Assembly: GCF_040807025.1 (NCBI RefSeq) | Contig: NC_090952.1 | Location: forward strand, 26,657,068 to 26,721,067 | DNA: 64,000 nt | Reading direction: 5' to 3' | DNA from: Struthio camelus | Lineage: Eukaryota; Chordata; Aves; Struthioniformes; Struthionidae | Shown: one piece after another, positions 13,851 to 27,100 of the stretch | How the letters are laid out: each line of letters begins with the position of its first letter | Position numbering within the stretch: position 1 is the first letter of the stretch | Notes under the pieces: model-generated | Told to the model about the DNA's origin: nothing | The model's database searches: none | The model's input: only the letters and a program-made list of their open reading frames with translations | Made by a program: the position numbers and the translations under genes

Positions 13851-14584
13851 TGGGCTGCGGATAGTCTCGACTCTCCGTCCCAAGCTCCGGCCCCGGGCTC
13901 TCCCTTCGGCTCTGCACCCGCGGGAAGCCAAATGCTCCTCAGCCGCTGCCAGGGCTCTGCCGGTTTTGTGTGCAAGACGCACGAGCTACGTGAGCATTCG
14001 CTCTTTTTCTGAAGAAAATGGGGAATGCAAGATGTGATAAAGGGAAAGGAATAGGTAGCGCCTGGGCTATACATGCCTTTCTAGCTCTTCTCTAGCCAAA
14101 GCAGATAAGCCAGCGTTAGACAGCTCCTAGGTGATGATTTATTGCCAGTATAAACTAGGAGTAAATTGATACCTTGCCAAGGACACAAAGGGAGCAAGAG
14201 GAGACTTTTTAGGCAGATCTGATTTTAGGAGACCAAACCCATCTCTGCTTCGCTCGTATTAATGAGATGGCAACACCAAGGCTTTGGTAAATTAGTTTCT
14301 AGACGACAGCCGCTCTGGGGCGGTGATTTGCTACACGAGGTCCCGCTTCTTCGGCTGTGCAGGAACGCTTGTTGCAGCAACCCTGCTTCCCCAAATGAGA
14401 AACTCCTGCCAGTCTGTGGAATCTGTGAAGGATAGCGCTATCATTCCGAAATATAAAGTTTTCCACTTTTACTAAAATAAACAAAAAAATCAAACTCCAC
14501 TTTTCATAAGATTTTCAGTGACTGTCTTGGGTGCAGACCTGCCAGGGGTTTCCCATAGTATTGCCACAGTTTCCCTGCTGTTTT

Positions 14585-14920
14585 ACGGCACGCAAGACCC
14601 GGGCGGTCGCATCGCACAGTCCTTGCGGCGCAGCCGGCGGGCGCAGGCGGGGGGCCGGGGCGCCTGGGAAAGGTACAATCCGGGCTCTACGCCGATTTAC
14701 TCCAGCTGAGGACTTGGCCTAAAACATAGAGCATTGCAGAGGACGCACGCAATCCAAAGATAACGTGGCTGCCGGTCAGACTGAGAAAAATAAGACTGCC
14801 GCGCTCCAGGTTTTCGCTTCCCTGTGATGGGCACGGGGCGACGCGAGCCGGGGCGGCCGCCGGCGCGGGAGCACCTCGGCCCCGGCGGAGGCAGCCAGCG
14901 CCCGCAGCCCAGCAGAGCTC
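14585..14920. promoter_or_regulatory. Most CpG-dense block of the cluster
   Basis: At least a dozen CpGs fall in about 80 bp at 14586-14664, and a similar density recurs at 14833-14890 (GGGGCGGCCGCCGGCGCGGG). GGGGCGG Sp1-type boxes are present. There is no TATA box or coding exon next to it. Confidence 0.55.
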
Positions 14921-17900
14921 CCACCCTCGCTCTTTTACCTCTTTAAATATCATCACTATGACATCCACAGTTATATTTTGGTCTAAACGACGACTTCTAA
15001 GCTTGCGCAGCTTGTCTCCTCCCGTCCCAGGCTAGTTCCCGCGCTCCTGCTGGATGCTCCTTGGAAGAGGAGCTGCCCTTGGCATCTCCCCGAGCAGCCG
15101 CACCCGGCTTCCCCCCATCCCGGGGCTGTCAGAGTCCGGGTCACCTGCATCCCTCCCCTGGACGTCCAACGGCCAGAAATAACAAGTGAGAGCAGCAGAA
15201 AGAGCCCCCGGACCTCGCGTAGTCCTTGCTGAAATGTTTGTAGCGTAGGCGTTACCTCTGAGACGGACGTTACATGGGCATGCTGCTGAGAAAACGCCGC
15301 ATTTCCATTCTTTTGGTACTTTCTTTAGGAAAAAAATAAATAAAAAATAAAGAACTGGTGGAGAAGAATGACTGATTTCCTGGCTGCGAAGCGGTGGCAG
15401 GTGCACGCGGGTGGGCGGCCATCCCCACGAGCGGTCGCGGCACAGCGTCCGCAGCGGATGCCCGGAAAAAGAGAAACACTCCACCGAGTCTTCAGAGACT
15501 TCATATAAAATACTTCAAAGCCCTCTCCTACTAGCTGAGAAGTAAAACGAATCCTTTCCGCAGACTCAGATCTTCAGTTGGTGCAAAAAAAAACCAAACA
15601 GAAAACTATATTTGCCTGCAGAGTCGATGCATTCGCTCCGGAGAGCGGGGCCAAGCGAAGACCCAGCGTTGCTGCCCGTCCACCCAGCCAGCGGAGCCCA
15701 GGATCTGCCGCTCCTGCCGACCTCGAGTGGCCTGACCCCCATGGGCACCTCAACTCTCCTCCGCGTTATGCCTGCTAAAGAAAAAAAACCCTTCCTCTGC
15801 GAAACGGCTGCAGAGAGTCAGCCTCTGCAGTCCCTTGTTAAACACCGAATATGTTTTCACTTAAAAACGTCTATTTAAAGGCATGTTTAATCTCAAACTG
15901 GCATTTTCAAGTATTAAAAAAAAAAAAATCCTTCAAAAATGCGTCTGGAGCTATTTCTCCTTCCGTTTTTTTTTTTTTTTTCCGATTAAATTAATTTAAA
16001 ATGAATGAAAACTGTCTCATGCCCTAAGATCCTGAAACCTCGGGTGTCAGCCGCAGCCAGCGCTTGTACTCGCAGCCCTAGCTGCAGGTGCCTCTGCTTT
16101 GAAGCCTTTGAAGTGTTTGTGGCACAGGCGAAGGCTCTCTGCAGAGAAAAACAGTGATTTTTTTATATACATTTAATGTGTGAAGCGCAGGTGTGTGGGT
16201 GTAAGTACGTATGTGTTTGTGTTGGTATAATATATATTTGCACAATGCACAGGGAGGAGCAAGAAAGATGCGGAAAAGTGCTTGAGGAGTGGAGGAAAAC
16301 GGTCTTTGCCGAGTGTTTGGTCCCAGGCTGGGCTCCGCTGCGGTCCGTGCTCCGGGACGCCGGCTCCCGCGGCGCCTTCGCTATGATTTCTTCTCTCTCA
16401 AAACCTATTTTTTCGAGCTCAGGCTCACGGGGCTGTAGCTGAGCCAAGACTTCCCCTCTCTCGTTTAAATTAGATCTGAGAAAAATTTTGAGCGTAAAAC
16501 CCGTGGGCTGGTTTCTACGCAGCGGTCGGACAAGGCGCGCTGTGATATACAGGCAACGGAGCGTTCTTCCTCCTTGCCCGGCCAGAGAGCGAAGCAGCTC
16601 CAGGTAGCACCAGGCAGCGGCCTCGACTCCGGCCCTGCTGTTCGGTTCGCTGCCTTGATACGAAATGATCTGGCAGGTCTCAGCCAGCCCGTGAGGTCCC
16701 CACCTCAGCCAGCAGTAGGTCTGCTCTCTCTGATTTGTCATATTTCCCTACTTTTTTTTTGGGGGGGGAGCAGGGGTAGATCCCGAGCAGACGCCTCTGT
16801 TTCCGAATGAGCCGCTTTTATTCACCGCACGCTGAAGTTATTTCAGCTTGTACCAGGGGGGCTTCAGCAGCGGTAAAAGCTTCGGATCTTATCCGCAAGT
16901 CGCATATTATTGCAGCGAAGGGTTTCCGAAGGGTTGGGGGAATGACTCCTCACCCACTGCAATTCTTACGCAGAAGAAAAGATTTCTGAAAACATCTGAA
17001 ACGGAAAAATAGTTACGTTCCGTGACTCTGCAAAAATGTTTCTGAGGGCAGGTAACGTATTTTGCCAGGGTAACGTCCCTGCTCTCCGACTGGTTCGGTC
17101 TTTTCAGCATTTGTTGCATTTTTAATGCAAGCCGTGCAAAGAAATATTGGAAAATGAAGAGGGAAACTATAATTAACCCTGTGGTTTTCATGTAGTTACC
17201 CTTTATGTTACTTTATTTTTATTTTTTCTAGCTTTTGCGAAGCCATCATTAATCTAGTTAGCCAAGGTCAGATGAGATTTTTTTTTTTCCTTTGCAGTCC
17301 CTAAAGCTTATAAAGCGTCAGTCTACTCTTCCATAATCAAACGTTTAATACCGGCCGTTCGGGTTAATTAGGAAGGATTCTTTACAGCTCTGGTAGTGGT
17401 CACAGCTACCGCATATTAGGGGTGGTTGCAGAACATTTCTTCACATTGTTATTTCTTCTTAACAGTAAACATTTGCGTAGTCACACTGCTTAAACCTGTG
17501 GGTTTTTTGGCTTCAACCAAGTGTTCCTGCTACAGTACCGCCAGTATTTCAGGTTCATGCAATAAGAGCACCACGTTCATTACTACTCCCCATCTAAGTA
17601 CTCCTCAAACACGGGGAAAGAGAAGAAGTGAGTATTCTTAGGAAAAAGATGAGAGGATCCAGCGAGTGTCCGGCACTGATTTACAAACTTGCATCGACAA
17701 GCAGTGGGAGAGGCACCTCCTCCGATCCGCTCTGTCCTTGGCTACTAGCATGGATAACAGGACCCGGCGTCCCAAGAGGGGTGAATGAGTCAGGAAACAA
17801 ATACTTTTCTGTAAACAAAGTTTTTCAGTTCAGATGTTTTTTAATAAGTGGGAAAAATCTTCTCCTCAAATCTCAAGTGCTTGAAAGACTAAAAATAGAT

Positions 17901-20900
17901 CACCGGAATAAATAAATTAACCCAGAAGACAGGAGTGATGCTCTGCAGGCATCAGGGATTAAATAAATTCACTAAATTCAAAGTGGTATTCTAGATAAGA
18001 GCTCTTTGTGCTGCAGCATGTACAGCCTATTGATTATAGGATCGAGGCGCTGCGCACTCTTGTAAAATGTACTCTAGCTGATACGACTTAATCCTGGAAT
18101 AATGTACAGCCTGGTGCCGAAAGCATGGAGCTGGTTTCTATTTACTTATTCATTTTAATTTTGTTTGTGCTTTAATTTGCTGCATCTGTGCCTGCTCCCA
18201 CCTGCTCGGTGGCTGCTCCCTGGCACCATGTCAGCACTTCCCAACGCCGCGACCACTCCGGATGACCGACACGGTGCGCTGCAAAACACGCTGATTCAGC
18301 AGTATGCGGGCCGGGCTGCTGCACGGGAACGCGTGGGACGCCTGCCACGGAAATCTGGAGATCGGAGATAAAGCTTGAGCACCTCTATATCCTTTTGAGT
18401 TTGACGATACAAGTAGGGATGGTTTGGCATCTTTCCACCAAGGTGACATCTCTACGTTACCGAGATGCAATAATTTTGGAGAGGGATGCTGCTGCTTCAA
18501 CGGTTGCACCCTGCTGGCTTTCTCCCGTGCCCCGAGCACCATCATGTTAGTGTGCCTTCCAGCAGTAAAATTCAGCGACGTGGCAAGCATCTGTCAGGTG
18601 TAGCTCTTTTCAGCTGCCAGGGTGTCCTGTGGGGGCAACCCTGTGCGGTGTAAAGGAGAATTTGTTCTCGTGTAAATGTACCTGGTAGGACAGCGCGTTA
18701 CCTGTGACAGCCCTTCATTCCTGCAGAGACTTAGCTGAGCCACCACTGGTTCCTGGGAAGGTGATCTATACCCGCTGGTGGCAATCTCACTTGAGCCTGG
18801 CGATGGAGAGGCCAATATGGACCTCCAAAACGTGGGCAATTTTGTCTCCTGCTCCCAGGCTGGAAGGAAGAACCAGGAATTTGCAGGTGTCTTCTGCAGG
18901 AAGTAGGGAGGAACAAGGTTAAGTCTGCCATTTTGGGGCTAGTTCATGTTACTTGGGGGAAATATTGCCATCCCCATTAAAGGTCTCATCCACATGCCCA
19001 GTGGAGTCCATGTTTGCTGCTGAGGTCAAGCGGGACCCTGAGCTTGAGTGACCGGCAAGTCCGTAAAGAAAGCCTCAGGGGAGTAGCTTGGGAGTGGGTA
19101 CTGGCTCTGCAGACATCCACATTTAGGTAAATGAGCCCATCAAGGTGGTAAAAGTGTGGTTTAAAGAAGATGAAAAAATTACCTGTCCAGATAAAATAGA
19201 TTCTTCTAAGAAAAATAGGAAGTTTTTTTGTAGATCTTGCTGGGTGAAATCATGCAAGCTTTGGGGAGTGGGGGTTGATATGCCTAACAGGGACTAATTT
19301 TAGTTAATTTTCCCTTAACCTCCTCGACCTCCATCACTCCTGGAGAGCAAAACCAACTCCTGGCATAAGCTGTACTTACAATTATGCCACTCATGAAATC
19401 TAGCCTCAGCCTCTTGCATGTACATCTGTGGCTGCTGCCACCTTCCTCTGAGCCTGCTCTCCTCTCATCCTGCACGTTCCTTTCAGCCCAGCCCGGGGCC
19501 CTCAGTCCTGTCCCCAGCACGCTGTAACCTTGTCTCTAGCCCTGTCTCCTGCCCAGACCTCTGGCTGGCCCTTGCTCATCGCCTGCCATGTCTGGGAGCA
19601 TCAATGGCCCCACCACCAGCACCAGCTCTGCCGTTGCAGTCAGCTCTGGTGGGATCACACCTTTGGGTGAGGGCACTGCGCTCTGGGGCCACCTCGATGC
19701 CTGGCTCAGCCTCTTGCGAGCAGCCCTGCTCCGGCTTCTCTCTGATGTCATCAGGCAAGAGGCACCATAAATGGTGGAAACAGGTTTATGCTGGACATGC
19801 TAGACATTAAGGCCTGACACATCTTGGGATGATGAGTTCAGTCTGTGCTGGTGGAAAAGTTTAAAATGGGCACACAAGTGCTAAGTGAAGCTGCATCTCC
19901 CAAGTCCAGATCCTCACATGTTTCAGTGATTTCTAGCATTCTTTCACTTCCCTGGCAACTTTTCAAATTTTAGCATGAAAGTCCTGTAAGTTAGAACTTT
20001 CAGGCCCAGAATGGTGATTTGCTGATGGGTAATTATCTAAGTTTATACCTGCTTGCTCAAGAAGACAACTGCTCTCTTCCATAGTAAATAGTGTTTTCCT
20101 CCTCATGGCTGGATGTTGAACAGCAATGGCCACTTCTTCACACTGGTATGGAAAAAATTTCTCTCCTTCTGGGGAAGTTCTTCTGCCTCTGTTGCTCAGC
20201 CCAGGTCTCTGCTGCAGGTTCCTTCAAAGAGCTCATAGGTGTGACTGAATGTGTCATTTTACCATATGATTTACCTAGAATGAGAAAAATCTCCAGGCTG
20301 CAGACCTCTTGAGACAGCAGTTGAGCACAGCAGTGCTGCTTTCATGACACTCGGGTCTCCAGGCCTCTGGGAGTCCTTGGGTGCTAGTTTTCTGACTCAC
20401 CAGTAGAAAAAGTGATCTGACCAAGGAGACAAACTCTGATCGTTCACCCTGCCACCACTGGGAGAAGCTGATACGAAGGAACGTCTGAACGAAGCAGTTG
20501 CACGGCTTGATTTCTGGGTGACTTCCCCAAATCTCCCACAAGCTGCTGCTACATGGAGCTATTGCATTCAAGTGTGTATACGGTGATATAGGAACCCAGG
20601 GCAAAGTGTGCCCTGAAACAAGATGGCTTTTGGCCCGGACACAGGTGACATCTTCTGACCAGAGAGGCTTCCCTGGGCTTCACAGCACTATTGCGGTCAT
20701 CGTGGCCCAGTACACAGCTGTGCAATGTGAACAGTGGACTGACGCAGACCTCAGGGTGTGAATCTGGTGGTGACCTGCCCTGAAACTGCTCTTGTGTCTT
20801 CGGGACACAAAGTAGCTTTTTCCATCCATCGATAATAGTCCTTTCTTAGACTGATCAATACCTTTTTTCACCGAAATCAAGCCTCTTAATCTCAAGACAT

Positions 20901-22370
20901 GCAGCCTCTACAGTATAACACTGCTTCCTTACTATGATTTGCAGCGCCTATATTTTGACACCCTAGATCATTAATATTTCCTGCAGGCTGTTGAGTAAGT
21001 AGCAAATAAAGCAGGAAGTGTCCCAGATGTTGGAAAGAAAAAATGGAATTATTCATTGCTTACTAACGTCAAATGCTAATGTGAGGAAAGCATCCTTGAA
21101 GAAATCCTTGACTAAAATTCATCAGAATGATATGAAATCACTGTTTTAATTATGCATTTTTGAATGTATTAGTTCCTGTTCTGATCTGACTTACAGATGT
21201 TTAACAGTGATAAGAGTCTACTGCAGTGACTAGAATTACTCATGATTTATAATGACAAAACTTGGATCCGAATTAGGGCCTTGTCACTGGTCTATAATAG
21301 CCTTTCATCAAACTCTTTCACATTCAACAGATGAGAGACTGTGGTTTCCATAATTTCAAACCATACCATTGAATCCATCAGCTTATTTTTGAAACTTCCC
21401 CTCCAGAAACAATGATTCTTATAGAAAAATTTGTCTGCTTAAGCTACTTTGGCCGTAAGAAATCTGAGACTAAAGAAACTAGACTTTTCTAGTCCAGCAA
21501 AATGATGCATTTGGTTAACACTTACTCTGACTATAAATGCCGCATTTTAATACAGGTACTAATTAACTTAATTATTCTACTCTATAATCTTATTTTCTAT
21601 ATCCTTATTGATGCGGATTATCACAGTACACTCAATAACAGAGTTTAAAAAGCTCACTGTTCAAGAATGATTCAAAGTCATGCCTTTTTGGAAAGAGTGA
21701 TTGAGTTTTAAACGATCACTCGTTCTAGAGCTAATCCAGAATGAGCAAGTCTCCAGGGAGGGTTCACTCCCGAAGGCGTGAATGCATGATCAAGCTAAAC
21801 GCATGCCGTAAAAGCCTTGATGACATTAAACTAAATTTTTTAAAGAACAGATGGAGAAAGTTAATAAATATTTCATTCTATAATATAAAACTCACTTCTA
21901 TATTCACAACTTCAGGGATCCTTCGTTTCACAGATATCAATAAGTCTGATGGATTTCTTGCTGCATTCTCATACTTCTGCCCTGGTGTCTCTTATGGGAT
22001 CATCATTTCTGCATGCTTGGATTGTTTTATGGGATCAGTGAAAGGCAAGTGACTGTAAATCTTGACCTCTTCTGCTCCTGGATTATATACTTTTATTCTT
22101 TGTGACCATAAGCGTTCATCTCCACGCTGAATAGATAATTAAATGACAAAAATTATTCAAAAGCAATTTATAGTAAGAAATTAGCACTTAAAGAACTGAT
22201 GGGGCACAGACATAAAGCAAGGAGAGACCATGAAAAAAAGCACTTTAAAATTACCAAATAAAACATTGAAATATAGATGAATTTATAAATGCCATGAATC
22301 ACCTATTCACTGGGAAAAAGAAAAAAATAACATGATTTTTAAGTATGTATACCAATTCTATGCAAACAGA

Positions 22371-22388
22371 ATTTCCATTAATGGAAAT
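22371..22388. repeat. Perfect 18-bp palindrome
   Basis: ATTTCCATTAATGGAAAT equals its own reverse complement and contains a central ATTAAT homeodomain-type core. It lies about 1.6 kb beyond the stop codon of the TMEM182-like gene. Confidence 0.85.
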
Positions 22389-23273
22389 CACTCTGAATTT
22401 TACTTAAGAACTGCTGACCAAGCTTTATGAAAGAAGTAATCTTTACATGTGAGAATTACAGTTTCTCACTCTATGTGTGCCATGAATCTTGCAAAAGAAT
22501 AATTAGAACTAGCTCGAAAAGGAAAGAAATGCCAGGCTTGAAAAATATTTTAGGAATAGAATTAACAAACGTTTTCATACCGCCAACGGTTTTCACTGCT
22601 TTCTAGAAGAGATTTACATTACATTATTAATTAACTATACTGAGTCAATAGTATGACATAAAACTTAGAAGATATATGTTTAGCACAAACCATGACGTTC
22701 ACGAGTAAAGCATATATTTTCAGTAAGTTTGATTTAAAATTTATGCAAATCATTTCAACAAGCAAGAGCCCAACAAACTACTTCAAAGCACTAAGATCCA
22801 ACCTGGAAAACATGACAAGATCAAATCTTGTCATTTCTCAAATATTTTTATAAACCTCTACGTATACAGTATAAATTACTTCACCTCCTTGTACCTAAAT
22901 AGTTTTGTACAGAATTAACATGCGTTACTCTTCATAGGAGCACAGTAGTCTGTCAAATAGCATGCACCTGAGCAACTGCAGGAATTTAGAAATATCTAAA
23001 TAGTATATACAGTCCGTCTTTTTAGAACCGTCTCTTTTTCTGTTTGTAGACTACAATAGGGTCCCATTCTGAGCTAGCTGATAGATTCTACCATTAAAAA
23101 ATAAATAAAAAATCACTATTGTTCCCATTCCCTTTTCCCCAACGATGACTACCTTTCAGTTTTTGGTTTGTGAATCACCAGAAAACTGACTCCTCGGAAA
23201 AGATGGAGAGCAGAGTAACATGGTAAAGAAAGGTTAATTAATTAAATGTTATGTTTCATGCCATAGAAACTGG

Positions 23274-23336
23274 TTTATTCATGTATTGAAAATTAGGCTC
23301 AGGTACATCTGTATCTTCCGAATCAGGGCTTTTAAT
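23274..23336 (-). terminator. Candidate poly(A) signals of the TMEM182-like gene
   Basis: Downstream of the stop on the minus strand, the first poly(A)-type hexamers I found are ATTAAA (23336-23331) and AATAAA (23279-23274), 630-690 nt after the stop codon. They would give a 3' UTR of about 0.7 kb. No strong GU-rich element is obvious after them, so a longer 3' UTR is possible. Confidence 0.3.
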
Positions 23337-23963
23337 GAAAAAGAAAACGTTTCTCATATTTCCCGACATGTCATTAAAACGGTTGTTCTTTGATGTCAAT
23401 TAGAGCTAGCGAAAAAAAATCATCCTTAATTGCTTTTCAGAAATAGACATTGTAGAGTACATCATCACAGCCAGATTCGATTACCTTTTACAAGAAACAA
23501 GAATGCTGGGAACGGTGTAAATTCCAGGCCTCTTGAGTACGCATGCAGCCCCAAGCAGGCCAACAGCAGCGGCTGGCATAGTGCAGTGAAGACTGTGCCT
23601 TGGACTGCAGAGAAAATGGACCTAAAAACTGATGCCTAAGTCTGAATACCAGTATTTCCATACTGGGCCTTTGGCCTTTACCATTATAGGGATAGGCTAG
23701 CTACAAAATGCATAAATATGTTCAAATTTCTCCAAAATGTAAAAATTCTGAAGCTGGATTTTCAGGTCAGGGCTGGTTTCAAAACGTCAGGATCTGTATG
23801 TTCAGGGCTTCAGCCCAGCTCTGTTTAAACAGTGAATTTAGTCATGCACCTATGCTGCCAGTTATAGCTACAAAAAGGATCTAGCCCTCAAAGCTTGTGT
23901 GTATTTCATTACAAGGAGCACCACTGATTCTCTCAGAGGCTTTCTCAGCATTGCAACTTTCTC

Positions 23964-24193
23964 TTACTCCAGGGACTTCATAATGTCTCTGCCAACAAGA
24001 TAGAAGAGAAGTCCAGACAGTAAAACCAAGGGCACCCCAGCAGCCGCAAACATGAACGACCACCCGTAATACACGTGTACTGGTACATCGTCCATGCACT
24101 TTTCACTTCTCTCCAGGAGAACGTACTTCTGAAGATCAGCTGCAAACTCCTTCCACATCACAAACAGAAATACGAGCAGGAGAAACAAACATC
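23964..24193 (-). CDS. TMEM182-like terminal coding exon 5 (TM3, loop 2, TM4, stop)
   Basis: Encodes the end of codon 170, residues 171-245 and the stop. The acceptor CTCTCTTTCTAG|GA follows a strong pyrimidine tract. The peptide completes TM3 (CLFLLLVFLFVMW), then loop 2 with C202 (SEKCMDDVP), YYGWSF, and TM4 (AAAGVPLVLLSGLLFYLVG) followed by RDIMKSLE. Spacing from TM3 to the YGWSF block and from there to the end matches TMEM182. The basic/acidic tail differs from the histidine-rich TMEM182 tail I recall. Confidence 0.93.
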
Positions 24194-27100
24194 CTAGAAA
24201 GAGAGACAAAGACCAGTTATTCTCAGAATGTAACCAGTACATGAAATATAGAAATCAAATTGAGAAAAGACTACGATGGATTTCCATCTGTCCTTGCAGG
24301 TCCCTTGCATTAGAGCTTAATGATGCATTATTATTATTCGCGAAATTGTTCTTCAAATTCCCGTGAAAACCAAGCCCACTCTGGGTGGCAGAAATCCACT
24401 GCTAACATGATCTGCTTCTGAGCCGTCAGTGTGTACAAGTGCTGCCACGTGCTCTTGCCATCTTGATGTCACCTTCTGACTGCCTGCTGGGCTTCCCAGG
24501 CCCAGAGCATTGCTGAGGGCACAGCTACAGCTGGAGATGGCAATGATGAAATGATCAGAAACGTGGCTTATCTTCACAATGTAGGATCCACATGGGGCTG
24601 ATTCTGGATTCCCATGTTAGAGACAGGTTGGCTTTTTTTTTTTTTTTCCTAACATGAGTTACAATGAGAGACTAAGAATTACTTTTTCCTTTACCAAGAG
24701 GAAAAATCTACTATTCCAAGTCCTGTCAGACCCAATTTCCACCAGAAATTCAAAGATATGGGGATTTGTTCTGCTGGTGGCAAGCTTTATTTGGCATGGA
24801 AACTGCTCTGCACTGGAGCTGCAGCCGGCCAAGCAGAATTCACAGCAGACACCGAAGCGCCGCTGCAGCCCTCAGGAGTTTCCCTTCGCATCTTGTGTTA
24901 CTCTTCCTTAAACCCAGCATTGCAACCAAGTACTAAAACACGTGGTAGGGAGTACAGATGATCCTATTTCATGGAGAAATAACAAAGTGGAACAGGCATA
25001 TAGCCATGATGTGTTAATCTCAGATCAGCTATTTAATAATAAAGTAATAAACAGCTTATATCATGAGGCTAGAAAGTCTTTTTGTGGCACAACACTGGCA
25101 AGTGATACTCTATTCACCCTCCTCTGCACCCACACGGGAGAACGGCAGAGGCCGTGCTCAACTCTGAGCAGCGAGTTCAAGGTCAAGATCTCGTTTAGGG
25201 CAGGTGAGGTCTTGCAAGTTGCTTGTGACCCAAATAGCAGATCTCAGGAGACCTATCGGTCTCGTATTTCCATATTCATACATGTAGAAGACTTCATGAG
25301 GTCAGCCCTTACAAGGAGAGTTCAGTTGCATCTGAAAACCACATGGAGAACACACAGCTCCCAGACCTCATCCTGCCCAGAATGGATTTATGGACTTGGG
25401 TAATCTGAACAGGAACCTTCTTTCCCCATAATTCAAAATGATGAGGATAAGAGTGTGCAGGTCTAGCTCCCCTGTATGAAACAGGTGACAAAAACTAGTG
25501 TGGTCCCAATATTATTTGCTGTGTCACATTTAAGAATATATACAGCACATTTAAAAGTCAACATATATTAAAACTAAATAGTGATGGTGTGGTGACAGAT
25601 CTGAAATTACTTCAGTGATGTTTGATGTTGCTACTTCACAAATAGAACCTTACTATATTTAAAAATTAACTATATAACACATATATACACACATACATAT
25701 GTATACATATATGAAAGAAACACAGTATCATAGATAATATTTTTACACTGGAAGTGAACAGCTCAAAATTAATTTAATCGATAAGTTACTATATAGTTCT
25801 GTCGGGGTGTTATGGCTTCTGCTGCATTTAATTTCTTCTTTTGCAGTTTTTTAATGAAAGGTAGCTGGTACTATATTTAATTATTCTTCCTGGCAGTTTA
25901 TAAACTACAAAAACTCAGCTTCCATGCTAAGCAGGGCAAGCAAGTAAAGTTTGACATTGACATATCTGCTTAGCAATGGCAGTTCCTGAAACTCAGGTCA
26001 GAGAAAACATGGCAGGGCTTAACTATGTTTTTGAAGCACATAAGCAAATCTATTGTTAGAAACCTCTGCTTCACATCTTGTAGCCTAAAATGAGATTTAT
26101 ATGAAGGCATACAGGTTTCAAAATATTCTTCAATTCTTCCTCCTTTTATGTTGAAAAAAAGTTGAAGCTCCCTAGCCTGAGCCGTCATGTTTATTAAAGC
26201 GTCTTCTATATCCTAGGTCTTGAACTCAAATTTGTGCAACCATACAAATATACTTTACAACCCAACACTCTGTTATTTCATATCATCCCCCCTTACATAG
26301 AAAAGTCCTTATGTTTACTGAAAAGGCAGGCTAGGAGTTACATACCAGCTGTCATAACATTTGCATGCCCATTGAGATTTTGATACCACTTGGAATTAAG
26401 TGCACAAATAAATATTTTACACTTAATATGATAGTTGTATGCTTAAAATATCAATTAGTCTACTATAAGAAAATGATTGAATATTTAACAGTCACATGTT
26501 CTTTACAAAATACAATATATTGATAAGAAGGCAATTAAGTCTTTATTACTGATGTAATTTAAAATTAAATTAAATTAGATAGCAGCTGAACCTTGGAAAG
26601 TGCTCTTTTAGAGATCAATTTATATTTCATTAACTTATAATACCTACTGTAACAGATAGAAATAAAAAAGTAGTCCCTGAGGGACAGAGGACAGGGGTAC
26701 AATATATTATTTTCTAAAGTTTTCTTGCATCTGCTTTTCTTTATAAAAACAAGGGGGGGTTTTTTGTGCGTAGGGGAACTATTGAAGCCTGCTTTCCTAT
26801 TTATTTGTGTCTTACATCCTTACAAGGCCTATTTGCAACAACTCCTGCTCCCCTGGGTGTCTCCGATGACCCTGCCCATGCTGGACGCCACCTGTTTGCC
26901 TTCTCCCTCAGGTTCACCAAACCTCCCAGTCCTCTACTTACATCTTTGGAGAGCAGCTCTTCCCCAGACCTGAGCGTGCCGTCTGAACCAGCACCAAGCC
27001 AAAAGACAGACCGCTCGAGCTCCAGCCACGCCACCGACTGGGGTCTGGCCTCAACCACCTGCCGATTTTGGCAGCTGCAGGAATTCAGTATCTCTGAGAC

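Larger units (their letters stand above)
13385..16640. promoter_or_regulatory. Cluster of CpG-rich blocks without a recognisable gene
   Basis: CpG-dense, GC-rich blocks lie at about 13385-13585, 13860-13995, 14585-14920, 15030-15480, 15635-15780 and 16315-16450, separated by AT-rich DNA. Such clusters usually mark promoters of developmental regulators, lncRNA promoters or orphan CpG islands. The open frames in the blocks (for example 16741-16163 and 15484-15032, minus strand) have no recognisable domain and look like GC-driven chance. The function is not known. Confidence 0.55.
16641..23963. other. Non-coding stretch downstream of the TMEM182-like gene, including its 3' UTR
   Basis: The part nearest the gene (about 23270-23963) is probably its 3' UTR. 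The rest is AT-rich unique sequence with one GC-rich, pyrimidine-skewed interval at 19410-19770. The 103-codon plus-strand frame at 21741-22052 and the 130-codon frame at 19418-19810 show no domain and are not called. Confidence 0.6.

Noticed and set aside
15032-15484. 150-codon minus-strand frame in the CpG cluster
   Set aside because: No domain; a phenylalanine/lysine run comes from an A/T-rich tract and the rest is GC-driven.
16163-16741. 192-codon minus-strand frame in the CpG cluster
   Set aside because: No homology recognised; arginine- and proline-rich composition follows from GC-rich DNA, and the C-terminal part translates a CA/TA-rich tract.
24942-25403. 153-codon plus-strand frame inside intron 4
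   Set aside because: Antisense to the gene, no domain or membrane segment, and no splice or promoter signal supporting it.
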